A DNA stretch of 62,797 bases from Vairimorpha ceranae (lineage: Eukaryota; Microsporidia; Nosematidae): assembly GCF_000988165.1 (NCBI RefSeq), contig NW_020169313.1, positions 1 to 62,797 of the forward strand. Reading direction: 5' to 3'. Below the pieces are notes generated by a model. The model made no database searches and was not told the origin of the DNA. It saw only the letters and a program-made list of their open reading frames with translations. Made by a program: the position numbers and the translations under genes. Positions 1 to 9,658 of the stretch are shown here, one piece after another (the first letter of the stretch is position 1; each line of letters opens with the position of its first letter).

Positions 1-208
1 AAGAGGTCAGGCATGATACTGTTGCTGTATCGCCCCGCTGAACTGAGTTGTGTTCTTAAATGGTGTATTGAGCCAGGCGATGTTGTTCTGTGCACTCACT
101 TAAGGTGAGAAATGGTCTTTAAGTAGACCGAGGATTCTGTATCATAAGAGAACGTTCTTTTCTCCTATAAGCAAGGCCGTAAAGGTATGCTGGCGTCTAA
201 GCACAATA
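1..208 (+). rRNA. Large-subunit rRNA, 3' part (partial, divergent)
   Basis: This stretch is clearly richer in G+C than the sequence after it and has no reading frame. Positions 193-204 read GCGTCTAAGCAC, which matches the conserved block near the 3' end of large-subunit rRNA (GCATCTAAGCAC in bacteria, GCCTCTAAGTCA in yeast). Upstream, TAGACCGA near 124-131 matches the TTTAGACCG block, and TAAGAGAAC at 145-153 lies where the sarcin-ricin loop should be. The rest fits only loosely, so this is either a very divergent microsporidian LSU or a decayed copy. The 5' part lies outside the window. The 3' end is uncertain. No SSU rRNA follows it. Confidence 0.55.
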
Positions 209-1052
209 TTTATATTTTGTTTTTACAGTGGAGTTTATGGTGGCTTTTTTTCTGTTGCTGATTTTTATTTTTTAACAATAAACTTTTTATTTATTTATTT
301 TTTTATTTATTACAGATTTTGTCTATAGTTCTAATATACAAAAGATTTTAATTTATTGCTATGAAGGCTTTATTGGCAATCTAGTTCTTAAAATTGTGGT
401 TTTTAGCTTTAAAATATTAAATTACTGTACTCTTTTTCTGTAATTGTTTAATAAAGATTAAAAAGAAATTTAAAATGTATTTGTGATTTTTTTTTATTAA
501 AATTAATTTTTTACAATTTTATTGATAAATTATTGTATAAATTATTAATTTAGGAATTAATGAAAAAAAATATTTTATAAAGATTTTGAAATTGTGTAAA
601 TACCTACAAATATGGTTAATCTTAATTACATTAAATTACAACAAAAGTTAATAATGTAATTGCTACATTTTTCTAAATTAAAAAATCACATGATTTTATT
701 TAAGAAAATAATCATCTTTCATGTTATTAATCTTGTTTATATCAAAGATAAATTTTCAGTATAAAAAATAAGATTTTATTTTTTTGTCATAGACTTTCCT
801 AAACTAAATTGCATGATAAATCTATTATTTTTAATATTCTTATTATTTTTAAGCCTCTAAATATTTATTTATAAATATTTAAATTACATCCATCTGTTAA
901 ATACATCAATTGTATTAACTAATCACAACTAAATAAATCTAATATTTTCACCTTTGAAATTTACTTTAAACTTTTAAAAGTTTTATAAAATAGCGATTTT
1001 TTGTTTATGTTATTTGCGTTTAAAAATGCAAATAGAAAAATTAGGCCCTTTT
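209..1052. other. A+T-rich gene-free region after the rRNA
   Basis: This is low-complexity A+T sequence with many T and A runs and stops in all frames. I see no convincing gene, tRNA or structured RNA. It probably combines the downstream spacer of the rRNA with the upstream region of the Upf2-like gene. Confidence 0.6.
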
Positions 1053-2852
1053 ATGGAATGGAATGTTGAACGCATACATCTTTCACAGACTAAATCACTT
1101 TTAAATCGCAATTCACAATTAAAAAAAAAGATCAGTTTGGTTAAGAAGTTGAAAAATTTACAAAATGAGAGCTTGCAACCTCTACTTGAAGATTTGTCTA
1201 CTGAGAATATGGAACAATTTTTTTCAGAAATAATTGATTCAATTTTAAGCTTAAAAGTAACATGTTTAGAGGATATTAAAAATATTATTAGGATTATTTC
1301 CATATATCTAAAAGATCATAAATTTATTAATATGTTATTTACACATTTAAATTCGACAGAAATTTATTGGCATAAGATTATTTTCATAGAAATACAAATT
1401 CTTACTGATACAAAGTTTAATTATAAATTAGCATTAAAATCACTTTTTAATGATGCGTCTAATTTATACAAAATTTTTTATATGGAATATGTCTTATATT
1501 TTTTTAATGATGAAAAATTAATTGCATTTATAAATAAGGAAAAAACTAAAATTGGGCAATTAGACATGAACCAGATTGATGACAAATATTCTGAACGTGT
1601 TTTAAATATATGTCGGGTTTTAAACATAGACATTATTGAACAAAAGTCTGATAACAACTTTAAACAAGTTATTGAATTAAAAGAAAACGAGTTTGATTTC
1701 TATACTTGTAAGTTTTTAGGAGAAGATAATTTTACAATTCCAAGACAAACAAAAGACATTGTAGAAATTTTAAAAAGTAATAAGCTGGACATTGGAAAAA
1801 TAGACGCGATATCAAAATATCTTAGAAAAACAGAAAATGTAAAAATGATACCTGTTATATACAATAAATTAAAAAATAATATTTTTTGCATGCCAGTGTT
1901 GGCAAGAATAATTAGAAATTGTGGTATTTTGTGTAAAAAAAGTATTAATAAACTTCTTGAAGATGTTTTTGAAAATAAAATAACAAATCGCACAGATCTA
2001 ATTAATACAATATTTTTAGTATCGGAGCTAATTAAATTTAGGTATATAGGATTTAATGAGTGTTTTAATTTATTAGAATATTTTTATAAACAGAAAGATA
2101 TTGAAATTTGTTGCTTACTTATGAAAAATGTTGGGAGATTTCTTTTAGTAGATGAACAAAGTAATAACAAAGCAAGAAATTTTTTAGATAAATTGATTGC
2201 ATACGGTAATAAATGTTCTAGTATTGAATGTACTCACATAAATGATATGCTTTCAGTTATTTTTTCAAAATCAGTGAGATATGAGTCAGAAGACAATATT
2301 TATAATTTTTTAAGTTATCATTTTAAAAATGGGGTGCATAAAACTGGTAGCAAAATTGATTTAATTCTTAAAAAAAACAAAAAATATTTTTTAAAAATAC
2401 TTTGTGCTCCTTGGAAATTTAAAGATGTAGAGCTTGTGTGTAAAATTGCTTCATTATTTTGTTTAGATTTAATTTTAATTGATCTTTTACCTTTTATTAT
2501 TGAACTTATAGGAAATTCGTACAAATTGAAAACGTTTTCATACACAAAATTTTTAAGTGGACTTTTGAAATGTAAAAATAGTAAAATCCAAGAGACGGCC
2601 ATTAGTTCACTTTTTAATATAAAAATTCATAGAGAAATGAAGCTTCGTATTTTAATTGTCCTTCTTTCTGGTATGTCTTTTTGTGTAAAATCAAGACATA
2701 TTCAACATTTAAAAAATGAATGTTCAAAAGTTAATACTATTGAAATTCATAATATGTTGTTTAATTTATGTGAAAGTATTGGTGTCAAGTACGAAAAGCC
2801 TTTTTATGAAGATAGTTTTGATGAAGAAATTAGACTTATGGAAAATTTATAA
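1053..2852 (+). CDS. UPF2: Upf2/NMD2-like nonsense-mediated decay factor (MIF4G repeats)
   Basis: This 599-residue protein resembles Upf2, the scaffold that bridges Upf1 and Upf3 in nonsense-mediated mRNA decay. The N-terminus (RNSQLKKKISLVKKLKNL, then a helical stretch) resembles the first MIF4G domain of Upf2. Residues about 265-430 resemble the second, including a piece like the Upf2 LLxxxGRFL motif (CCLLMKNVGRFLL near residue 355). A further helical segment from about residue 530 may be the remnant of the third. It is about half the length of yeast or human Upf2, as expected for a reduced genome. I chose the ATG at 1053 because it follows CCCTTTT directly. The frame stays open upstream to a TTG at 1014. 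Another MIF4G protein such as CWC22 is a less likely alternative. Confidence 0.7.
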   Translation: MEWNVERIHLSQTKSLLNRNSQLKKKISLVKKLKNLQNESLQPLLEDLSTENMEQFFSEIIDSILSLKVTCLEDIKNIIRIISIYLKDHKFINMLFTHLNSTEIYWHKIIFIEIQILTDTKFNYKLALKSLFNDASNLYKIFYMEYVLYFFNDEKLIAFINKEKTKIGQLDMNQIDDKYSERVLNICRVLNIDIIEQKSDNNFKQVIELKENEFDFYTCKFLGEDNFTIPRQTKDIVEILKSNKLDIGKIDAISKYLRKTENVKMIPVIYNKLKNNIFCMPVLARIIRNCGILCKKSINKLLEDVFENKITNRTDLINTIFLVSELIKFRYIGFNECFNLLEYFYKQKDIEICCLLMKNVGRFLLVDEQSNNKARNFLDKLIAYGNKCSSIECTHINDMLSVIFSKSVRYESEDNIYNFLSYHFKNGVHKTGSKIDLILKKNKKYFLKILCAPWKFKDVELVCKIASLFCLDLILIDLLPFIIELIGNSYKLKTFSYTKFLSGLLKCKNSKIQETAISSLFNIKIHREMKLRILIVLLSGMSFCVKSRHIQHLKNECSKVNTIEIHNMLFNLCESIGVKYEKPFYEDSFDEEIRLMENL

Positions 2853-3208
2853 GTATTTGTGTGGTCAGAGTAATTTTATTAGAAAATTTAGAATACGTAA
2901 AATTTATTACAATGTAGATAAAGTGAATTTTTTGTATTTGTATGTAATAAGAATTATATTATTCGATTTTTTATATGTAAACAATGTTCTGTATACAATT
3001 GATAAGCGATCTACAAAAATTTAATATTTTACAAATGTATAGCTTATAAAATTAATGATTAAGTTACTTGTGTGAATATTAAAATAAAAATAATTTATTA
3101 TAAATTGTAAATTTAGAGCTATTGATTAATTAAGATAATTTATTTATATAGTAATTTTTATGTTGTAAAAAATAAAAAAGATGAAAATTATTGCTAAAAA
3201 AAGATTAA
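2853..3208. other. A+T-rich spacer before a tandem repeat
   Basis: Nothing gene-like is seen. A plus-strand frame runs to 3024 but mostly overlaps the Upf2-like gene in another frame and has no start signal, so I read it as chance. Confidence 0.5.
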
Positions 3209-3556
3209 ATTTTTAAAATATTTATTTAAAAATAAATCACAGATTTTTAAAATATTTACTTAAAAATATAATATAAATTTTATATATTTACTTAAAAATA
3301 AAACATAATTTTTTTCAATATTTACTTAAAAATATAATATAAATTTTTAAAATATTTACTTAAAAATATTATATAAATTTTATATATTTACTTAAAAATA
3401 TAATATAAATTTTTAAAATATTTACTTAAAAATATTATATAAATTTTATATATTTATTTAAAAATATAATATAAATTTTATATATTTACTTAAAAATAAA
3501 TCATAAATTTTTAAAATATTTACTTAAAAATAAATCATAAATTTTTAAAAATAAAA
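3209..3556. repeat. Tandem repeat, about ten copies of a 31-35 bp unit
   Basis: About ten degenerate head-to-tail copies share the core ATATTTACTTAAAAATA. Two length classes are visible. The long class begins TTTTTAAAATATTTACTT and the short class begins TTTTATATATTTACTT, and they partly alternate, which suggests some spread by dimer duplication. The last copy is truncated just before the start region of the HEAT-like gene at 3603. No reading frame crosses it. Confidence 0.9.
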
Positions 3557-3602
3557 CAGTAAAATATTTCAGCTTTACTTTTTGTATAATTTCAACCCCT
3601 TT

Positions 3603-5855
3603 ATGGAAAGAGAAGTTAATCCAAAACTTAAACAATATCAGTCTAAAATTATACAAGTACTTACAAATAGAAATATTGAAACATCACCAGAAAACATTAT
3701 TAATTATATAGCACAAACAATTTTAGAGTTAGAATCTGATGCTTTAATTATGCAATTATATTCTATATTATTTGTGTACAAAGATTTTGTGAAAAATTCG
3801 GATTTAATTACTAGTTTAATTTTAAGTCACATTGAAACTGCTTTTCAAGAAAAAGCTTATCGATTAATTAGAATAATTTTAAATAATGATAGGCACTCTA
3901 TCAACTTGTTTAAAAATCTTCTTGATATATTTTACAAAACAAATGATAAGAGGCTAAGAAGCATTCTAGAACTTTTTAATATAAAAAGTGAATTTGCTGT
4001 TCAACTTTATGATGATAACAATTTTATAAGATTTTATAATTTATATTTTGATGAATTAATTGGAAAACTTGACTTTAAAAGTCGTTTAACTAATTTTAAT
4101 ACAAAATATGCATACAATTTGTTGCTTAAATATACAAATTATATTATAAATGGTCCTAAGATCGATCAAGGAAATTTATGCGAAAAAAATATAAATTTGA
4201 TTTTTTGCATTGATAAAAATGAAGAAACAATAAAAATTTCCATGGATCTTCAAAAAGTTGAACTTGAATATATTATTAATTTACTGGTATCTAATAAAGA
4301 TTATTGTGGTTATGAAAATACTATTATGAAGATTATTAATCAAATTACAAATTATAATAATATACATTTTTTAAAGACCAAAAATTTTGTGATTGACTTA
4401 TCTAAAAATTTAAAAAATCTTATTAAAGATATTCTTACAAGTAAATCAACTGATTTAAAATTGGCAGAAGAATTTTTTTACATAAATAGATTATTTTTAA
4501 TTCCTCATTACATTTCTGTGATTAGAGAGATAACCTCTGTTAAATTATTACAGATTATTGCTAGTGCGGTTGATATAAATGTTCTTAGTCAAATTATTAA
4601 GCTTGATGTTAACTTATTGAAATTTAGTACTAATAATGATATCTCTGTATTTTTCAGTTTGTATGAACAAGATAATCTTATTATTAATATTATGCCAACT
4701 TTTCTAGATTATTGTACTGATCATCAAAATCTCATTGTCAAATTATCTGATTTTTTTTGTACAAAAATACCTACAGATTTCTTTGTAATTTGTACTACTA
4801 TGAGAAATATTTTGAGATCGCATGAATTGAATATTAAAAAGGATTTAATATTAAGAAATTTAATTCCGAAAGAAATGAGTAAAAATATTATAAGGGAGAT
4901 TACAAAACATGAATTATTTAAGGTTATTATTTGCCATTATCAGCATAGTGCTGTAGTTAATGATTTATTATTTACTTTAGGTAAGTATATTCCAAACTTA
5001 GAGGAAGATGGAAAGATTATAGTTGATGAAATTTTATTGGGAAATTTGACAAATTTACATTTACTTAAATTTTTTATCTCTGGGATGACTATCAGTTTAG
5101 AGTTTTTAAGTAAACTATTAGATGAATGCAAAAAGAATAAAGATTATCAAAAAAAGTTTTATGAAATTTTGTATTATTTAGAAAAGTTTAATAAAATTAA
5201 TATTGATATTTGTAGTGATATATATGCCGATGATGCTATTAGCTCATTGCAAGCCAACTCTTTAAAATGGAGGATTCAATATTTATACCTTAGGTATACA
5301 AAAAAGTGTTGTAATAGTTCTGATTATTGCTTTATAAATTTTTTAATGGCTTTGACTTCTAGTCTGTACCTTGGAAATAAAAGTTGTACAGATGTTTGTG
5401 AAGGAATTTTAGATGATTTAATGATTTCTAATAATAAAAATATCCTTTTGGGGTTTATTGAAGATAATATTAAGAATAATGATATTAATATTAGATGTGG
5501 ATGTCTTAAAGCATATGAATTTATTTTAAGAAATTATTTTAAGGATTTACATTTAGAATATATGGTGCATATATACAACTATTTATTTAAGATTTATAAA
5601 AATATTAATGCATTAATTATTATTAAGATTCTTTGTAATTATATACAATTTACAGAAGGTGTTGTTACAAAAGATTTAATTGATATTATTGAGTATTATA
5701 TTGATACTAAAAAGAAAAAGTATAGAAAAGATTTAAAACATTTAGTAAGTCTTATAATTGATACTAAATCTCTTGATTTAAATAGGAGAATAAAACAATA
5801 TTATAAATTTAAGATAAAAACAGATACAGAAGAAATTATCATTAAAAAGATTTAA
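3603..5855 (+). CDS. Large helical (HEAT/ARM-like) protein, function unknown
   Basis: The 750-residue protein is rich in Leu, Ile, Asn and Lys and made of successive amphipathic helices, as in HEAT or armadillo solenoids. No catalytic motif, zinc finger or membrane segment is visible. The C-terminal 150 residues contain helix pairs and then a basic segment (TKKKKYRKDLKHLVSLII), which faintly recalls the end of the ribosome-biogenesis HEAT protein Rrp12. I regard that only as a suggestion. The start at 3603 follows CCCCTTT and the preceding TTG-initiated extension is ignored. The tandem repeat ends about 50 bp upstream. Confidence 0.6.
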   Translation: MEREVNPKLKQYQSKIIQVLTNRNIETSPENIINYIAQTILELESDALIMQLYSILFVYKDFVKNSDLITSLILSHIETAFQEKAYRLIRIILNNDRHSINLFKNLLDIFYKTNDKRLRSILELFNIKSEFAVQLYDDNNFIRFYNLYFDELIGKLDFKSRLTNFNTKYAYNLLLKYTNYIINGPKIDQGNLCEKNINLIFCIDKNEETIKISMDLQKVELEYIINLLVSNKDYCGYENTIMKIINQITNYNNIHFLKTKNFVIDLSKNLKNLIKDILTSKSTDLKLAEEFFYINRLFLIPHYISVIREITSVKLLQIIASAVDINVLSQIIKLDVNLLKFSTNNDISVFFSLYEQDNLIINIMPTFLDYCTDHQNLIVKLSDFFCTKIPTDFFVICTTMRNILRSHELNIKKDLILRNLIPKEMSKNIIREITKHELFKVIICHYQHSAVVNDLLFTLGKYIPNLEEDGKIIVDEILLGNLTNLHLLKFFISGMTISLEFLSKLLDECKKNKDYQKKFYEILYYLEKFNKINIDICSDIYADDAISSLQANSLKWRIQYLYLRYTKKCCNSSDYCFINFLMALTSSLYLGNKSCTDVCEGILDDLMISNNKNILLGFIEDNIKNNDINIRCGCLKAYEFILRNYFKDLHLEYMVHIYNYLFKIYKNINALIIIKILCNYIQFTEGVVTKDLIDIIEYYIDTKKKKYRKDLKHLVSLIIDTKSLDLNRRIKQYYKFKIKTDTEEIIIKKI

Positions 5856-6061
5856 TTCAGTAGTTTTATGCGAAATAAAAAGTTATTTATATTTTTGTTG
5901 TAAATATTATTGGTACCATTTAAATGCTCTTAGTCTAAAAATATGAATTTAAAACCAAAAATATTTTTGACTTACTAAATTTACGAGAAAGACTAACACG
6001 ATGTTAAATTTTTTACACTGAATTAAAAATCAATAAAAAGATTTAATTTTTAAGGGCATAA

Positions 6062-7387
6062 ATGGAAAACATTATTAACGTGTTCTGTTCTGGAATAAAA
6101 GAATCTAAAATTATAAAAATACACTACAAAAATATAGAATCAAATGTTTCTAATACAACAAGTCATCTTAATATTCGAATTACAAGCAAGGAATCTATAT
6201 TTAATATCCCTTTTGATATTTATTGTGTACAAAAAGATGGACGATATGTGTTCGGCCCTCTTAAAATTCCACTTGATTCTGAAATATTACCTGAAAATTT
6301 AGATTTTTTCAAATCTGAACTTTGCAAGTATTTAAAATATTACTTGAATAATTTTGATAACAAAAAAATGACAGTAAATGAAAAAGCAGATTTTGATTTT
6401 AGACACAATATTTATATTAATGCTGAAAATAATAGGTATTTTGCATTTTATAAAAAATACATGAATGGACATTTAATATCAACTGATAACAACTGTCTAC
6501 ATAATCTTACACATAAATATTCTAGTACAAAACTGCTAGACGACATTTTAAAATTAAAACCCAACATGTTATTTTATGCCACCATCCTACCTATTTTGCC
6601 TTTAGAAATAACATTATATATTTTACGACTACCAAAAGATAATTTAATAGACATTTTTTTTTATTTTAAGGTATACAGAATGTACCATAAAATTTCTCCT
6701 AGAATATCTTACTTATGTCTTAATAATATTATTAACAGATTAAAGGACACTCTTAATATTAATCTTATTGATAATTTTACTAATATTTCATACAATTATA
6801 TTTTAGGATTTAATTGGAGTAAATACCTTAAACCTAAAGATGTTAAATATTTAGAAGAATATGATTTTATGAAAAAAAGATATTATTTTAAAATTTTATC
6901 TGGTAATTTAATTTATAAAAATGACACACCTGTTTTTAACAAACTAGAATCAAATTATGTTACAGATTGTTTTATAATAAAAACTGATAGAGGTGTATTT
7001 ATTAATACCTTAAAAATAAAAGTAAAAGATAAGTATTATTTTTTACCAGTGTATCAATATGTAAAAAATAATGATAAATTGTTAGTAGACTTATCTATGT
7101 TAAATCATTTGGATAATTTTTCTATAGCAATAATTACATACGATGACGTATTAATAAATATTACAGAGATGTTTACTTATGTTAAGAAAACAATAAATCT
7201 TTCATATGAAATTTACGTAGATATAAATGTAAAGATATACAAATTTAGCAAAAAGTGTGCTATTATTTGTAGTAGTTCAAAAAAAGAAGATACTGATTTT
7301 TATTATTTTCTTGTACCATTTGGAGAAAATGCCAAATTTATTTATGCTATTTGTAGTGATTTTATGGAAGAAATTAATTTTTTATAA
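6062..7387 (+). CDS. Hypothetical protein
   Basis: A 441-residue protein that I do not recognise. It is rich in Tyr, Asn, Ile and Lys, with alternating short hydrophobic strands in the N- and C-terminal thirds (for example KDGRYVFGPLKIPLD near residue 58) and a helical middle. There is no signal peptide, clear membrane span or known motif. The start at 6062 is preceded by GGGCATAA rather than a CCC run, which fits the GGG-like version of the microsporidian start signal. The frame is uninterrupted and codon use is like its neighbours, so the gene is probably real. Confidence 0.6.
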   Translation: MENIINVFCSGIKESKIIKIHYKNIESNVSNTTSHLNIRITSKESIFNIPFDIYCVQKDGRYVFGPLKIPLDSEILPENLDFFKSELCKYLKYYLNNFDNKKMTVNEKADFDFRHNIYINAENNRYFAFYKKYMNGHLISTDNNCLHNLTHKYSSTKLLDDILKLKPNMLFYATILPILPLEITLYILRLPKDNLIDIFFYFKVYRMYHKISPRISYLCLNNIINRLKDTLNINLIDNFTNISYNYILGFNWSKYLKPKDVKYLEEYDFMKKRYYFKILSGNLIYKNDTPVFNKLESNYVTDCFIIKTDRGVFINTLKIKVKDKYYFLPVYQYVKNNDKLLVDLSMLNHLDNFSIAIITYDDVLINITEMFTYVKKTINLSYEIYVDINVKIYKFSKKCAIICSSSKKEDTDFYYFLVPFGENAKFIYAICSDFMEEINFL

Positions 7388-7890
7388 AAATTATGCATAA
7401 TTTTTGAGAAAAAAGGTATTTAAAAGATATTTTATGTCTTTAATTTGTTGTTTAATTTTTACATCTTTTGTTAGTATTAGAAATGTAGTTTAAGTAGTCA
7501 TTGTAAAATGTGTCAACACTGATGTGCAATAAAAGCTAATTACTTCGACATTTTTATTTGTCTAAGATTTGTGATAGTGTAATTTTTTTACTCAAATATA
7601 ATATATTCTTGTAGTTTCTAGGTAATAGAATTTTATAATATACATTTACTTTTAAATTATGCTTTTGTATTTTGCTATCATAAAGTTTTAATTTGCACAT
7701 TATAATAAATTATTTAAGTGTCATCGTCTTCTTTCTACGTCACGCAGGAATTTTTCTTAAATATTTAATTTGCATAAAAAAGATCATTATGATAAGAAAT
7801 ATACATTCCAATATAAATATCTTTTAAATTAATTAATCTTATTATTAATTTATCTTGTTAATTTTTAAGAAATACATTTTCACTCCCTTT
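7388..7890. other. Intergenic region without a gene
   Basis: A+T-rich sequence. A short less biased stretch lies around 7715-7760 (TCATCGTCTTCTTTCTACG) but shows no reading frame or clear hairpin. Nothing else stands out. Confidence 0.5.
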
Positions 7891-8502
7891 ATGGAGAATT
7901 CAAAAGAAAGTTCTGAATCCATTGATATTTCAAGTTCATCGGAAATACATCCAAACATAGACGAAAGGAGCTACAAGAACTTTAAAAGACAAAGAAAAAT
8001 GGAAGAAAGACGAAAATTAAAAGAAAAACTAAACATTTTAAAGGCAAAAAACAATCCAACAGAAAAAGATACAAAAGAGATAAATAATTTAATCGAAGTA
8101 TTAGAACCTAAATACAAAATAACAGAAGATTCATTTAGAGTTGCTTTTGAAACTGTGGAAGAAGCTGACTGCAATGAAATCTTAGTTAAAATTTTGGAGG
8201 ATCGAAATTTAGAGAATTTTTCTGATTTAGTTAGTAAAAGCAATGTTAATGTTGATAATTTAGAAGAGCTAATACTTTATAATTTAAGTGAAAGTATAAA
8301 GGAAGATAATGAAAGTATTGGACTTTTATTAAGTAAAATATGTCTTTTTCTAGGTTACTATAAGTTACATGGTAAAAGAATGTTAGATAAACTTATTGAT
8401 GAACTAAAAATTCCTTATAAATCTGAAATATTTGAAGAAGACGTACAGAAATATTATTTAGAATCAAGAAATGCCATACTGACTATGGATGATGATAAAT
8501 AA
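7891..8502 (+). CDS. Small acidic coiled-coil protein, possibly Cdc37-like
   Basis: A 203-residue protein with a Ser/Glu-rich N-terminus, a highly charged helix at about 25-70 (KMEERRKLKEKLNILK) and a helical C-terminal half. The passage EPKYKITEDSFRVAFETV near residue 79 recalls the segment after the coiled coil of the Hsp90 co-chaperone Cdc37 (NVDTISxxGFSKSVxN). The helices after it would fit a reduced Cdc37 middle region. The usual N-terminal Cdc37 signature is not evident, so the assignment is tentative. The start at 7891 follows CCCTTT. A TTG-initiated extension to 7855 is in frame. Confidence 0.55.
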   Translation: MENSKESSESIDISSSSEIHPNIDERSYKNFKRQRKMEERRKLKEKLNILKAKNNPTEKDTKEINNLIEVLEPKYKITEDSFRVAFETVEEADCNEILVKILEDRNLENFSDLVSKSNVNVDNLEELILYNLSESIKEDNESIGLLLSKICLFLGYYKLHGKRMLDKLIDELKIPYKSEIFEEDVQKYYLESRNAILTMDDDK

Positions 8503-8705
8503 AATGTTTAGTTTTATAAATTAAATGTACAAATGATAATCTTGCTTTTTAAATTGTTTTAACCTTACAGTTGTCTTATTAATTAATTTTTAAATTTTAC
8601 AATTTATTTCTTACAATATTTATTTTAAAAAAGGATTGTATATTATCGCTTTTTCCAGAGGAAGGTAAATATTTACAATGATATATATATTATTTTTTTG
8701 ATCAT

Positions 8706-8777
8706 GGGAGATTAGCTCAGTGGGAGAGCATTAGACTGAAGATCTAAGGGTCCCGGGTTCGAACCCCGGATCTCCCA
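8706..8777 (+). tRNA. tRNA-Phe (GAA)
   Basis: A complete cloverleaf of 72 nt. The acceptor stem GGGAGAT (8706-8712) pairs perfectly with ATCTCCC (8770-8776), with discriminator A at 8777. The anticodon stem is TTAGA/TCTAA with loop CTGAAGA, giving anticodon GAA at 8738-8740. The T arm is CCGGG-TTCGAAC-CCCGG. There is no intron. An internal B box (GGTTCGAACC) is present. CCA is not encoded. Confidence 0.97.
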
Positions 8778-8778
8778 A

Positions 8779-8784
8779 TTTTTT
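8779..8784 (+). terminator. RNA polymerase III terminator of tRNA-Phe
   Basis: A run of six T residues begins two bases after the tRNA discriminator base, as expected for pol III termination. Confidence 0.75.
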
Positions 8785-8875
8785 AGTTTTAAGCCACAAA
8801 TTTGTAATTTTTCCTAATTGAGCGATTTAATTAAAAAAATTATAAATTTAAATATTTTTTTATGCAATAAAACAA

Positions 8876-9056
8876 TAACCGAAGGCTAGTCGGGCTGGAT
8901 GGTGGTTTCGGAAGACGAAAAGAACTACTTTTAATATGCATATTTATTTATAATTAGCTTTTTTTGTTTATCTGAAACAGAAGGCTACAGATCATTCTCA
9001 TACGTTTCAATTCAGAGGTTTTAGTCTTATGATTGGCGAAGTAGAAACCTTCGTTA
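8876..9056 (+). ncRNA. Candidate structured RNA (possibly RNase P/MRP-like)
   Basis: A G+C island stands out against the A+T background and has no open frame. Its ends pair: TAACCGAAGG (8876-8885) with CCTTCGTTA (9048-9056), nine pairs with one bulged C, closing about 180 nt. Inside, GGAAGACG (8910-8917) resembles the CR-I segment of RNase P/MRP RNA, and AAGAC there can pair with GTCTT (9024-9028), which sits where the P4 3' strand would lie. CAATTCAGA (9008-9016) and GAAACAGAAGG (8974-8984) recall the CR-V and CR-IV regions. A run of five T residues at 9072-9076 could terminate pol III. The structured RNA is fairly likely; the family name is a guess. Confidence 0.4.
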
Positions 9057-9658
9057 GTAAAAACATTACAGTTTTTCAGTAATTCTAAAAAACAAGAAAG
9101 TTAGTTACAATAATTTTTAAATCAAATAAATTAAAAAACATTTTCTTTTTTACTGTTAAATATAAATTTTATTCTTATTTTTATCAATAACACTTTTACT
9201 AACTTTGCTTTCTTCCTGCATCGGGTAAAAAAATATTATGAATTTATACAATAATGTACAACATTATTATATTTCGACAATTTTAATTAACAATTACAAA
9301 TAAATAATTATTTTATTTATCATATAAACATATTTGAAAAGATAAATAATCATTTATTAGAATTTTATTTGAATCTGAAGCATAAAATTTTATCATAAAC
9401 AATAAAAAATGATATTAAATCTAAAATTATTAACTATGTTAAAAATAAAAAATTAAATATATTTAATCTTTAAAACCTTAAAATTTTATTATCTTATTTT
9501 TCAAAACTAATTACTTTACAAATTAAAATAAATGGTTAAAAAAACTTGTAAAAAGTATCTTTAAATACATACAAATAATTTAATTATTTGGTTGTAATTT
9601 ATAAAATTAATTAAAAATTTAGAAAAAAGTTTAAATTTTTGCTTTTAAAAAGCCCTAC
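9057..9658. other. A+T-rich gene-free region
   Basis: After the candidate RNA the sequence becomes strongly A+T-rich with stops in all frames. CTTTCTTCCTGCATCGGG near 9208-9225 is a short less biased patch. No gene is seen. Confidence 0.5.

Noticed and set aside
2716..3024. Plus-strand frame of 102 codons past the Upf2-like stop
   Set aside because: It overlaps the end of the Upf2-like gene in another frame, has no start signal and its translation is low in complexity.
3209..3556. CRISPR-like array
   Set aside because: The units are head-to-tail without distinct spacers and the genome is eukaryotic; it is an A+T-rich minisatellite.
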